From the NCBI GenBank assembly GCA_030704615.1, contig CM060731.1, positions 23,992,001-24,056,000 on the forward strand: a stretch of DNA of 64,000 nt, written 5' to 3'. The notes under the pieces were generated by a model. It searched no databases. It saw only the letters and a list, made by a program, of their open reading frames with translations, and was not told the origin of the DNA. The stretch is from Takakia lepidozioides (Eukaryota > Streptophyta > Takakiopsida > Takakiales > Takakiaceae). Both the position numbers and the translations under genes were made by a program. This document shows positions 38,501-49,724 of this stretch, in pieces; position 1 is the first letter of the stretch, and each line of letters begins with the position of its first letter.

Positions 38501-40871
38501 TGCATATGCCACGGGGCATCACTTACGCACTAACAGAAGTTTGCTAACTACCTGCAGAAATTCAATGTCAATGGACCCTGATATGGAGTGTGGGTTATCT
38601 GCATCAAGGCATAAAGCAATCTCAGATCTTGAACAACCAGCTGCTACAACCAAGAGAACATACAGAATTGCATATGGATGGAAGGTACCTGTGTTGCAAT
38701 TATGGGGTAGATGTCAGGATGATAGTCGTCTTTGAATATTTCTGGAAATGAATTACGAAGCCTCTGTGCCAGCTGATACATTTCCTCCTCACCCTGAGGA
38801 AGTAGCTCTCCACCTACCTTGCGTCCTTCCCACGGTGACTTCCATCCCCGAATCCAGCTGGGGGGTGAGGGATGATCTGCTGCTTGGTTGCGGTCCACCT
38901 CAAGGAGCAAGGACTGAAGCCTCTCCGCAAGGTGCTCCAGCTCTTTGATGCGCTTCTTGGTGGGAGCACGTGTCCCATGTCTCGCCTGAAAATCAGTTTG
39001 GTCCACATCAGTTTGGCTGTCTTTAGCTGGGTGTTCCTGCTCTTTGCCCCATAAGCTCTCGTGGATGTTGTCATCTTTCTTTCTCTCTCTCCCTTCTCAA
39101 GCACTGTGTGACTGGCAGCACAGACACAGCAACATATGTCACATCTGTGTCGGATTGGGGGCTAGAGCAGCGTTTATATTATCTGTTGGATGATCTCCAT
39201 GCCAACCAGTATGACAACACTCAATTCTATGTGACTGAATAGTTCTGGGCTGAGAGTGAACATTTCAGCAATTCTGAGCTGACAAGTGCAGTCTGAGATT
39301 CCTACTATCGTGGACTCCAACCTGACAAAACAACTGACAAGACAAGACAACTGATGGCCATTGATGCCCTCAAAAGATGCAATATACCAGTCAATGAGTA
39401 CATTTCTCTCACTCTGTCAGCCAGACGACATCTCACACATGTGGCAGTGAACCAGCCAGATCTGACCATGTACCAAGCTATAGTCAGATGTATGCTAGCA
39501 CAATAGCCATTTTGGGTTGTCTCTCATATACGTTTGTGGGCCGAAACCCCACCACCGGCTCTAGGAAGTTTCATTGCCACTCACGGGACAAGACAAATGT
39601 GGCAGTGTACACTGGAACACCTCCTTGCAAAGGATGTATTGCCAACCCAAACTAACACTTCAAAGAAGTGACTGACAGCCATCTATCAACGAGTGCAGGT
39701 AGAGAAAATATTCATGTAGGATGCATCATACCACAAGATTGAGGTGGATTGGGACACAATCTGATGGCACAATGCGAGGGTCCTCAACCTCCTCATTGAC
39801 ACTCTTTCCTGCTTCATATCTGCACCACTGCAATACAACTTCCATAAGCATTTCCCCTGGGGTCAATGTCCAGACTTCAATCTCCGGCTCCTACTGGTGC
39901 TAATCGATCTGTAGGCTCTCATGCGAGGTGCTTGCAATCCTCCCTCATCAATGGCAAGGTAGCTTTCCAGCATCACGACCAAATAATGCAGGCCTGACTG
40001 GGACAGACGTAACAATGCTACTACAACCAACAGTCTGCAGTTCATATCTGACTTGTTTCATTTGAAGACTTTAGTACGTCATTGAAGTAGAGCTTATGAG
40101 CTAGGTCCTTCAAGACAAGTATCGAAAGTAAGCAGTAATCTAGCTGATTATGACCATCCTCTCTAAGTGGTCATGACAAAATGCACAGGTTATTGCAAAT
40201 TTCCCCTGAAACTTGCATATGCCAATCCAGAACCCTAAACCCTCAATTGTGTAAACTAATTCCAAGTAACGTTTGATCAGAGTGATGCACCCACATCGAT
40301 ATCATTTTCAAATTTGGTCTTAAAAGGTAAGTGATCGCTGATTTTCCGCTCTGCTTTCTTCAACTAGGTAGTACCTCTCTGACAGTTACTAGGTCAGTCG
40401 AACAATCCCTCCACCATCCCTCCACATATGAAGGAGAGGGACAGCTACGCCGCTAAGACCTTTGTGATCCTGGCAGTTGCAAGCTTGTTACGCACTATAA
40501 CATTGGAAACTCTCAAGCAAGACATTGCCCTTTTGATGCAAAAGGGTCAGTCGAACAATCCCTCCACCATCCCTCCACATATGAAGGAGAGGGACAGCTA
40601 CGCCGCTAAGACCTTTGTGATCCTGGCAGTTGCAAGCTTGTTACGCACTATAACATTGGAAACTCTCAAGCAAGACATTGCCCTTTTGATGCAAAAGAAA
40701 GGACCTGCTCGAAGTTGACAGATGATGTCTGACATCAAAGTCCACCGGTGCCGCCTCTGTATACAATGCTATGAGCAGTGGACCTAAAATACTCAAGACA
40801 ATTACAGCGATCGAAACAAAGTGGCAAGTAGCAGTAGTCCGAGGCCTCAGGCCACAAACTCCTTTCTCCAT
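35501..40871 (-). CDS. MINPP1: Multiple inositol polyphosphate phosphatase (histidine acid phosphatase/phytase), complete, 11 exons
   Basis: Histidine acid phosphatase that removes phosphates from phytate and other inositol phosphates. Exons: 40705-40871, 39732-39819, 38689-38985, 38132-38290, 37737-37877, 37180-37236, 36798-36936, 36373-36477, 35928-36145, 35651-35692, 35501-35617. All phases agree and give 509 aa, close to plant MINPP. Key parts: an N-terminal hydrophobic segment (about residues 17-37) pointing to the secretory route, the catalytic RHGTRAP (87-93, nucleophile H88), GPGKHRAF, EWADDLE, the proton-donor motif HAE (366-368) and VQALHNEKP. The start ATG is at 40871, with an upstream region open as well. 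The last exon is less conserved and is the least certain. Introns hold a 153-bp tandem duplication, an unrecognised relic (39110-39660) and a tiny LINE insert. Confidence 0.92.
36537..36594 (-). mobile_element. 42-bp LINE insertion with 8-bp target duplication, in a MINPP intron
   Basis: Bases 36545-36586 match the LINE 3' end in antisense. They are flanked by CCTTATAG at 36537-36544 and 36587-36594. The insert lies in the intron between the MINPP exons 36798-36936 and 36373-36477. Confidence 0.75.
39110..39660 (+). pseudogene. Unrecognised coding relic in MINPP intron 2
   Basis: A plus-strand frame with a few stops reads coding-like sequence (for example QLMAIDALKRCNIPVNEY and HLTHVAVNQPDLTMYQAI). 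It may be a gag-like retroelement remnant. I do not recognise the family. Confidence 0.3.
40392..40697. repeat. Perfect 2 x 153-bp tandem duplication in MINPP intron 1
   Basis: 40392-40544 and 40545-40697 appear identical base for base. The repeat ends 8 bp from the MINPP exon 1 donor site (exon ends at 40705). 153 is a multiple of three, and the plus strand stays open through both copies, with the same peptide (MKERDSYAAKTF...) appearing twice. I do not recognise that peptide. The absence of differences implies a recent duplication. Confidence 0.85.
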
Positions 40872-41324
40872 GTTGCTCAAACTCCCCACTTGAATCTGGA
40901 TCTTCCAGTCCTTTATCAACCTGGCCTTACCACACGCTGCACAAGCAATGCCCTAACAGAGAACAAAAACCAGATCCTGCTCGCAAAAACCCTCCTTGGT
41001 GAGAGACAATCTTCCACACCCAATTCTACAAATAAGATTCTGCTTTCAACAATTGTGCAATCGAGCAACAAGAATCCAAGTATGTTGTCAGCCTGAGCGA
41101 AACCCAAGTTGCGAAATCCAAGCAGTTTGCGCTGCAGGCCAGCTTGCTCTGGCAGAGACAAGCGGTGCCCCTATTACTACCCACGTGTCGCTTTCCTACA
41201 GATGCACTTGGCATCTTGGGAGAAGAGTTGGCCTGCATAACTAGGGTGATCCTGGGCTCAATCCTTCAACATGTGCCTTCAGCCATCCACTGGCCATCAA
41301 AGGCTGTTGTAGGAAGTAGAAGTA

Positions 41325-41445
41325 AAAAAGTTTGACGCCTCCACAAGGGAGCGTAACTTATGGTGTCACTTCACCACAAGGGCTACTAGTGCCTTCCAGC
41401 TGAAAGGTATGTGCCTATTACCACTTGGCTACATGCTGGTTGTAG
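41325..41445 (-). repeat. SINE-like copy
   Basis: Shares the GTTTGACGCCTCC edge, the GCGTAACTTATGGTGTCACTT block and the tRNA-like GTGGTAATAGGCACATACC box with the copies near 6.7-7.0 kb and 13.1 kb. Confidence 0.5.
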
Positions 41446-41499
41446 GAAGTATAGGAATGGGCGCACATTAGAAAAGGCGTTTAATGTGACCCCTTTGGT

Positions 41500-42206
41500 C
41501 CTGCCTGCGTGCCCCAGCTACGCCGGCTCCTGCGCGGCTCGCGGTCGCTGCACCCGGGCGCTCCCCGCCCGCCCTCACCACACCACATGAGCTCTGTGGC
41601 ACATGACACCTATCACCACAACCCAACATCGCGCACGAGACACATCGTGAGTCGAAAACATGGATCCACACATGGCAGATGACACATACAGGATGGTCAT
41701 GAAAGTAACATGATGACCATAGGAGTGAAGCCAACATATGCATGTATACACAAGGTTGTACATGTTCAAATTTCAAAATTCAAATTTCAAAATTCAAATT
41801 TGAAATTTAGTATTATTTTATGGAGAGGATTGTTCATAACGATCTTGTGGGTCTACTTCTAGGATTTATGATGGATGTATCTAGGTACGGATGGATGAGA
41901 CCAAGAAGTATGTGTAATGAGAGGCAACCTCCAATCGTCACCTTCCTTTCATGGTCCTCTCAAACTGTTCTTTCCACGAAAGCAGAACGTGCAGCCAGTA
42001 TCAGCCATGCCTCAGGTCCCTGAATTGCGCCACGATATGTTTGTTGCCAAGAATGAAGAAAACATTGCATCCCATCTTGTTTTGCTGCTTCGAAACCAAG
42101 TTCAAATGCCCACTATAGGTGATTTTAACCATCATGTACTGCAGTGGCCAATGGCATGGCAAGTCTCCTGGCCAAAACTCAGCCGAAGCCGCATACATTC
42201 CCTAGA
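41500..42206. other. No gene seen; GC-rich patch and AT hairpin
   Basis: A GC-rich patch at 41505-41580 and a run of alternating AAATTT-type inverted repeats at 41765-41812 precede the CACTA element. No exon recognised. Confidence 0.4.
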
Positions 42207-42209
42207 ATC

Positions 42210-42238
42210 CACTAGAAGAAAAACGCGGAATAACCACT
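42210..42238 (+). repeat. CACTA left terminal inverted repeat
   Basis: Begins CACTAGAAGAAAAACGC and pairs with 47170-47198, differing at one base. Confidence 0.92.
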
Positions 42239-42589
42239 CTGTTAACCACTCATTTTGAGTGGTAAAAGACACTAAACCACTCTGGCCCCAGAGTGATGAA
42301 GAACCAGTGCATTAGGACAAGTGAGTGGTAAAAGACATTACGTGGCACCGGTGGTTAAGGACAGTGGTTCGAACCACTCACGTCCGGGTCCACCTGTTAG
42401 CTGACGTGTCACTAAGGTAAACCAACCACTTATGACGTGTCACAGTGGTAAACTGACGTGTCATAGTGGTAAAGTAACCACTTCCGTTTTGTAGTAGAGA
42501 CGTGTAAGCCGATGGTCCGTGGATGATATTGGAGATTATGTCGACACGTGGCGACACTCTCAGCATGGACACGTGTCGGGTATTGTTCA

Positions 42590-44390
42590 GAATGACATCT
42601 GGTACAATTCCAACTCTAAAGATGTCGCCATGGACCTCTTTCCCCTTTTCCAAAGCTGCTAGGGCAGTGTTCAAATTGACATTTGGCACAACTCCAGCTT
42701 TGATGATATCCCCATGCACCTCTTGCCCTTCTCCAGGGCTGCCAGGCTTGCACAAGAATTGCAAATGCACACAAACATGATGTGCTTCCCCCATCCTTTG
42801 CTCATAGGTCTCCAAAGCCTCCTTCCCTTGTCCCTGCCGTGCATACCTTGCAAGCATCGCACTCCACGACACCACATCTCGTTCAGCCATAGTGTCGAAC
42901 ACTCCCTTTGCATCCTAGATCCTAAATCCCTTTGCACCCACATTTTGCAAACATGTCCACCAGGGTATGGTTCAGAATGACATTTGGTACAATTCCAGCT
43001 CTGAAGATGTCGCCATGGACCTCTTTCCTCTTTTTCCAGAGCTGCCAGGGCAGTGTTCATAATGACATTTGGTACAATTCCAGCTTTGATGATACCCCAT
43101 GCACCTCTTTGCCCTTGTTCAGGCTCGATGCACCCACATTTTGCATAAATGTCCACCAGGGTATGGTTCAAAATGACATTTGGTACAATTCCAGCTCTAA
43201 AGATGTCGCCATGGACCTCTTTCCCCTTTTCCAGAGCTGCCAGGGCAGTGTTCATAATGACATTTGGTACAATTCCAGCTTTGATGATACCCCATGCACC
43301 TCTTTGCCCTCGTCCAGGCTCGATGCACCCACATTTCGCATACATGTCCACCAGGGTATGGTTCAGACTGACATTTGGTACAATTCCAGCTCTAAAGATG
43401 TCACCATGGACCTCTTTCCCCTTTTCCAGAGCTGCCAGGGCAGTGTTCAGATTCACATTTGGTACAATTCCAGCTTTGATGATATCCCCATGCACCTCTT
43501 TGCCCTTCTCCAGGCCGGCTGCCAGGCTTGCACAAGCATTGCAAATGCACACAAACATGATGTGCTTCCCCCATCATTTGCTCATAGCTCTCCAAAGCCT
43601 CCATTCCACATCCCTGCTGTGCATACCCTGCAAGCACATCATATCGCACTCCACGACACCACATGTCGTTTAGCCATAGTGTCGAACACTCCCTTTGCAT
43701 CCTAGATGCACCCACATTTTGCAGACATGTCCACCAGGGTATTGTTCAGATTGTCATCTGGTACAATTCCAACTCTGAAGATGTCGCCATGCACCTCTTT
43801 CCCCATTTCCAAAGCTGCCATGGCAGTGTTCGATTGACATTTGGCACAATTCCAGCTTTGATGATATCCCTATGCACCTCTTGCCCTTCTCCAGGGCTGC
43901 CAGGCTTGCACGCACATTGTATATGCACACAAACATGATGTGCTTCCCCCATCATCTGCTCATAGCTCTCCAAAGCCTCCATCCCACGTCCCTGCCGTGC
44001 ATACCCTGCAAGCATCGCACTCCACGACACCACATCTTGTTCAGCCATAGTGTCAAACACTCCCTTTGCATCCTAGATGCACCCACATTTTGCAAACATG
44101 TTCACCAGGGTATTGTTCATAATGACATCTGATACAATTCCAGCTCTGAAGATGACGCCATTGACCTCTTTCCCCTTTTCCAAAGCTGCCAGGGCAGTGT
44201 TCAGATTGACATTTGGCACAATTCCAGCTTTGATGATATCCCCATGCACCTCTTGCCCTTCTCCAGGGCTGCCAGGCTTGCACAAGCATTACAAATGCAC
44301 ACAAATACGATGTGCTTCCCCCATCATTTGCTCATAGGTCTCCAAAGCCTCCATCCCACGTCCCTGCCGTGCATACCCTGGACCAAGCTG
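42590..44390 (-). pseudogene. Multiplied, broken PPR (PLS-type) module array inside the CACTA element
   Basis: Minus-strand fragments of a pentatricopeptide-repeat protein recur about five to six times: FDTMAERDVVSWSAMLAGYA, MEALESYEQMMGE, EKGKEVHGDIIKAGIVPNV and LVDMYAKCGCIE. Marker positions (a GCACCCACATTT block) at 42934, 43130, 43325, 43708 and 44079 show short units of about 195 bp and longer units of about 370-385 bp. So this is a tandem duplication of part of one gene, not a normal series of diverged repeats. Each unit carries small deletions that join halves out of frame, so no RNA-editing-type PPR protein can be made. The source gene was probably captured by the transposon. The long plus-strand open frames here are shadows. 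Confidence 0.8.
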
Positions 44391-44581
44391 ACCTCCCAAG
44401 AACCTTGTAAACATCAGTGAGGACTTAAGTGCGTAGCAGCGATAGGGCTTAGTGGTGTGAGCCTGTCTACCACCCCCTAACCTGTGTGGCCTAAGTCTAC
44501 CATCTGTAAGTCTGCGCAAAATTAAGGGTACCCCACAGAACCCGTACTTAGTGCTTGAGGGGAAAAAAAAACATCGCATTG

Positions 44582-45086
44582 GTCCATGAGAACCATCATG
44601 GTGCAGCTAAGCGAGCAGAGATTGAAACACGACCTGCTAAGACCAAGCTGACTCTTCCAAGAACCTTGTAAACATCAGGAAGAATACCAAATCATGGTAC
44701 TAACAAGAGCCAAAAGCCCACATTTGCAGGATGGACAAACTTCTTCACATCCTACATTAAGAAAAAGCCACACCTTGCGATTGCGATTGTCCCACCATCA
44801 TGAAGGATCGTAAAAAACTCATGCGAGCTTTGTTCTGTGCTGCAAATTCAAGGCCGAATCCGATGAGAGGGCAAAACAGGCTGAAATAGGTCGAAGATGA
44901 AGGTGCCCTAACCACATTGTCGTCGACCTTGTGTCATGACCCATGGAGGATTTGACAGACCATGAACCCAAACGGACCTCTTGTGTGTGCTGCTTGTGTC
45001 TGTAGTCAGGTAATGTCGGATTGTCCATGAGAACCACCACGGTGCAGCTGAGCGAGCAGAGATTGAAATGCGACCTGCTGAGACCG
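44582..45086. repeat. Direct repeat pair of about 64 bp
   Basis: 44582-44645 and 45023-45086 match closely (GTCCATGAGAACCAYCAYGG...GCGAGCAGAGATTGAAA). Nearby, GACCAAGCTGAC plus CCAAGAACCTTGTAAACATC also occurs twice (44391 and 44641). This is reiterated filler inside the CACTA element. Its origin is unknown. Confidence 0.65.
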
Positions 45087-45616
45087 ACCTGCACGAGGAC
45101 TTAGTGTGCACAACAATTATCGGGCTTAGTGGGGCTTAGTGCATGAGGGGGAAAAAAACAACACGAGGAGTTTGAACCTGCGACCCTGCGACATGCAGAA
45201 AGTGCCCTTACCAGTATGCTACATGCACACATTTGAAATTTCTCCCCAAAAGTATCTATATATTGTACATACGTGAAGGGCAAATTTTTAAGTTTTTTAA
45301 CCTTTTCACAAACCCTATAAGCAACTTTTTGTTTTTTTTTTTTTTAATAAATTTTAAGGGAAACCTCAGGCCCTTGAGGAGGGGAAAAATTAACCCCCTT
45401 TCATTTATGGGCCATGAGACCTACAGGAGGATCAACGCCCAGACATACCGTCGTCACAAACAATCCCACACATGGAGTAATGCAGCGGGTTTGAACCCTG
45501 AACCACCAGGGCAACACACTTTGCACTTACCAGCCGATGTGCTTTAAATCTTTTGCACTTTGATTTTTTTTTTAAATTCATTTTAGTGGTTACAAGTGAG
45601 CACATAGATATATTCC

Positions 45617-45961
45617 ATGGAGATAAACAAAACCGTTCATCCGGTGTCTTCACGGTGGATGTATCCCATGGAGCGTTACATGAAAGATCTTAAGGGATAC
45701 GTTAGGAATTACGCAAAGCCAGAAGGGAGTACGGCTGCAGGGTATGTTCTGGATGAGGCCATGGGGTCCATGACTGAGTATATGCAATCATTTGATGCAA
45801 CTCAACAGCGGACTTGGGATGCAAATGCGGAGGAAGGGGTTGAGGACGAGGTCTTCGAAGGTGTCGGCAAAAAGCGGGACATGACTGGAGCTGGGAGAGA
45901 TGCAGCACAATTTTTGTATGTGCTGAACAATACCAATGTCATGGCTCCTTGGGCGCAGTGA
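45617..45961 (+). pseudogene. TNP2-associated DUF4218 segment of a CACTA transposase gene
   Basis: An open frame carries VHPVSSRWMYPMERYMKDLK, then GYVRNYAKPEGSTAAGYVLDE. This is the signature of DUF4218, which follows the Transposase_21 (TNP2) core in plant CACTA elements. The core itself, with its DDE residues, is not found in the element. The frame ends at 45959-45961, close to a possible donor (CAGTGAGTA). A short acidic open frame at 46328-46516 could be a further exon of the same gene. This supports the CACTA assignment made from the termini. Confidence 0.8.
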
Positions 45962-47169
45962 GTACTTCTTTTCATTGCACCTTATTCATATCAAGTTCAA
46001 TTTTAATTCTGACTGTCACCAGGGTAATCAAACCACCCACAAAGTCACAAATGTCAGTGGTTCATCCTGATTTTAACCAATGCTGTAGTAACGGAATGTT
46101 TGAGTGAGTGACTTGTTGGAAGAGCATGTTCATTTACAAGTCATTCTACTCACTCCTCTAGTGGTTTGAAACAGTGGTTTTCAAAGTATCATTCATGCTA
46201 GGTATTTTTTGCTAAGTAATGCAATACTTCATTGCTAACATGTGTCATTTTTGTTGCCATTTTGTGACAAAAAGTATGCAACAGAGAAGGCACAGTTCAC
46301 AGCAAACAGAGAGGCATGTGGTGATGAGTGGCGTGCCAATCGACGTCTACCTTATCAGATCAGCCAATACCTAGGTCATTAGATGGTCCCACGGCTCTAA
46401 ATAAAGAAGACCTGGCTATGTTGGCTACCATTCAAGGGGCATTTGTGCAACCAACCGCTATTCTAGTTGAGCAAAGTGATTCAGAGGGTGACGAATATGT
46501 TTCAGATTCAAAATAAAGTTTATTGTTGGAACCATTTGTTCAATAACATCATCCCACAATGGTCTGGCCACTTGTCTGTTTTTCAAAGTCTGTCACAGCT
46601 GCACAAACCACTTAAAGTTTTTCATGTATCACCCAAAAAATGGTACCAATCACTGTTGTGTAGGCAATCACTCATGAGCAACCATTAGCATAGTGGTTCC
46701 AATTATTGCAGTATCTTTCACCACCCACTCTCCACCACTGTCAAAGTGGTACAAATCAATGAGGTGTCTTTAACCACTCAAGATCAACGTGCCAATGTCC
46801 CCGTCCACGTGGAATATTATATTTATGAACTAAAATATATTTCCAAATAATAAATCACAAATAAAATTTGAATTATTACATGTGGAGTAGGAAGTGGTTT
46901 CAACCACTTCCCATCACTGAGGTGTCTATAACCACTCACAATGTACCACTGCACTCGTCCACGTGGAATATTATATTTATTAATTAAAATATATTAGCAA
47001 ATAAATAATAATAAATAAAAACAAATTATTACACGTGGACTACTGAGTGGTTGAAACCACTTCCAACCACTGTCTGTGATGCCACTGTGGCATTTCATTG
47101 GGATTAACCACTGGCAAGTGGTTACTAGTGGTTTATACAGTGGAAAAAGACAGTAGTGGTTAAAGGGCC

Positions 47170-47198
47170 AGTGGTTATTCCACGTTTTTCTTCTAGTG
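47170..47198 (-). repeat. CACTA right terminal inverted repeat
   Basis: Reverse complement begins CACTAGAAGAAAAACGT. Followed directly by the ATC target duplication. Confidence 0.92.
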
Positions 47199-47368
47199 AT
47201 CGAGTTGCTGATTTCATTATAGGGGAGTCTTCCCGTTCAGCAGGCATCAGCAAAGATGCCATCTGGAGGGGTCTCTCTTAGCTCCTCGCAGCAATAGTGC
47301 CAGGACTACAATAAGGTACATTGGGCTGCAGGTCATGTGTTGCAAGGGCTACTGAATGATTTCCATGA

Positions 47369-49722
47369 ATGCCCGAGTGCCTGAATCCCCTTGGTGTCAT
47401 AGTAACGGACTGTTTTTTTTGTTATTGTAGGTATCACTGCTCATATGGTCCACAGGACAGAACTAGGTGCCTCTTGGAGGTTACCCCTGCAATGGCACAC
47501 AAGAAACGTCGAGTGAAGCCTGCAAAGAAGAAAGGGAGGAAGCCAAGAGTCACAGCTGCTTCCACTGAAGCAAAGGCAAAACAAATGAGGATCACACAAA
47601 CAAAATCGGGGGAAGGCATCAAGAGGGGATGCATGTACAGGTTTATAGTGAAGCAATGTTATGTGGACCCTGATATTGCAGAGTTGGTCTATTATGAAAA
47701 GAACATGTGAATGGGGATGGACAGGTCTGCCATGGACATGCGCATCAAGTAGGTCGCATTTCATTAGCTCCCCATTTGAGCGATGAGATGAAATCATGGG
47801 TGTTACACAACCTCCGTCTCGGACTAAGCATCAACAAGATAATGCCCAAGCACACGCAGAGGGTGAGGGAAATCATGGATGGGGGGTTGGAGGTTACTCG
47901 TGACACCTTCCTTCTTTCAAATGACATCCGAAATATTGCCAACAAGTGCCATGAAGAAACTTTCAAAAAGCACTCCAATGATGTACAAAGTACTCGAATG
48001 TGGGTGCATGAAAACTCAGGAAGCGTTTTCTACTACCATGAAGAGTCTAATTAACCTGCTTGGACGTTGAATGACAGAAAACTCAACCTTCCATTTGTGC
48101 TTGGCATACAAACCAATTGACAAATAAATCAGATGCTCAAACACGGTCATCGTCGCATAGTTGTTTGTGATGCAACCTTTGGAACGAATGAAAATAAGGT
48201 TCGTCAGATTGTTAACCCGAATTTCTTGAAAGCATGACAAATTACGTTCTTCATGTGAAGTCCTCTATGGTATTCCAGTGGCTTACATTATCACTGCAAA
48301 GGTGCAAAACCATCGATCTGACGCCTTGGATGGAGGCACTGAACAAACAAATGACAAGTCTGCAAGTAGACTGGCATCCCAATGTCTTTATTGTGGATGA
48401 CGCATATGCTGAAATTGCTACCATTAGGTACGTCCATGAACTCAGGCAATATACCTACCATAATCTCTTAGTTACACATGAATTTCAGTTTACCTACCTC
48501 ATAAGAGAACAGATCTGTTTGGGGGGATTTTGCTGTTTTCTTGTGCTTGTGGCATGTTCACCGAGCCTGGCAGAAGAATGCAGTTGCAAAGGTGAAAGAC
48601 CCAGTATTGCAAGCGGCTATCTTACAAGACCTGGCACAGATCATGTACGATAGAAGGGAGACCTCTAGGGATGCAGGTGAAGCATTGGCCGTATTCAAAA
48701 TTCTGGACCTACGAGAGAAGTACCCTTCTGAGACAGAATTATGCACCTACATGGAGACATAGTGGCTTCCATAAACCAAAATGTGGATGAAAGGATCCCG
48801 GAACATACCTCATGCCTCTCAAGACACTAATGCTGCCATAGAAGCATACCACGGGAACCTGAAAGCGCAATTGAAGAGCATCAAAAGCGTCCTCGGTAGC
48901 AGGCGGGTGGATTGGCTCATCTCTGAACTGACAAGTGATGTGCTAACCCATTACTGGTACATGCCACATGCAAAGACATATGGGTTCATCCGAAACAAGC
49001 GGCAGGAGGGATTTGTTTGCACTTCAATCTTGCTTGCCAATGACATTCCAGATGCCAATGTGCACCTGCCTCATACACCCGGAGGCATTGCAACAGTTCA
49101 ATGTCACCACCATTTGGGTATGACATATACTATCCACAATCCGGATTCTAAAATGGCATGTTGTGATTGTCATTGGGCCCAGAAAAGAAATATGTGTGCA
49201 TACCAGGTGAAGGTTCTGATGCTGCGCCCCCAAGTGGACGATGTGCTGATTGCAAAGTTCTGCGGTTCCCTCATGGGCACATGTAAAGGTGGCCTGAACA
49301 ACTTGATGACTGGTCATCACTCCTCTTCTTCCATCTCTTCCTCTTCACAAACTCCCCCAGGTCTGACCTCCCCTTCAATGGCTCAGAGAACATCCGTTGG
49401 TCGAAGTCCACTGCCCAGCCTACCTGCCCTTATCTCCACAAAGTGGCAAACTATTCTTGAACTGACGGATAACAACATATTTCTCCAACAACATCTTCTT
49501 GCCTTAGTGAGAGCTACAAAAGGAAAGATTTTGGACCTCACTGCCATGATGGAGGAGGGTCTTCAGTACCCTGGTGAGGAGCTAGTTATGACTGTTGGTG
49601 ATGATGGGAATGGAAAGTCACTTGCGCGCTACAAAGACTATTTGGAGAGGCATGGCTACTCGGGAAATTACCCACCCGTGTCCTCAGATTCCAGGACTAG
49701 GAAGAGGTTGTACACCGGCTGA
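47369..49722 (+). pseudogene. MuDR/MULE-type transposase with SWIM-like finger, degraded
   Basis: Plus-strand transposase relic. After a likely acceptor (TTATTGTAG at 47422-47430) comes a basic N-terminal part, an RFIVKQCYVDPDIAELVYY segment, and after a one-base frameshift near 47707 the HLSDEMKSWVLHNLRLG region. The catalytic part includes VVCDATFGTNENKV (first Asp, near 48165) and FIVDDAYAEIATIR (second Asp, near 48390), separated by stops. The last open piece (48781-49722) reads through a CCDCHWAQKRNMCAY segment, resembling a SWIM zinc finger whose CxH end is altered. Domain order matches plant MULE transposases. At least three frame breaks make it inactive. It starts about 170 bp right of the CACTA target site, and no terminal repeats were identified. 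Confidence 0.75.
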
Positions 49723-49724
49723 AG

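Larger units (their letters stand above)
42207..47201. mobile_element. CACTA (EnSpm-type) DNA transposon with 29-bp TIRs and ATC target duplication
   Basis: The element is 42210-47198 (4,989 bp). Both ends read inward as CACTAGAAGAAAAACG, then YGGAATAACCACT, with 28 of 29 bases identical (42210-42238 and 47170-47198). The 3-bp direct repeat ATC flanks them (42207-42209 and 47199-47201), the target size expected for CACTA elements. Subterminal zones (about 42240-42490 and 46590-47170) are packed with ACCACT/AGTGGT motifs in both orientations, as is usual for this superfamily. Inside are a PPR-derived array (minus strand), repeated filler, and a plus-strand DUF4218 segment of a TNP2-type transposase gene. 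The main transposase core is missing, so the copy is probably non-autonomous. Confidence 0.92.

Noticed and set aside
42932-43938. Long plus-strand frames (up to 257 codons) over the PPR array
   Set aside because: They are antisense shadows. The minus strand carries the PPR motifs.
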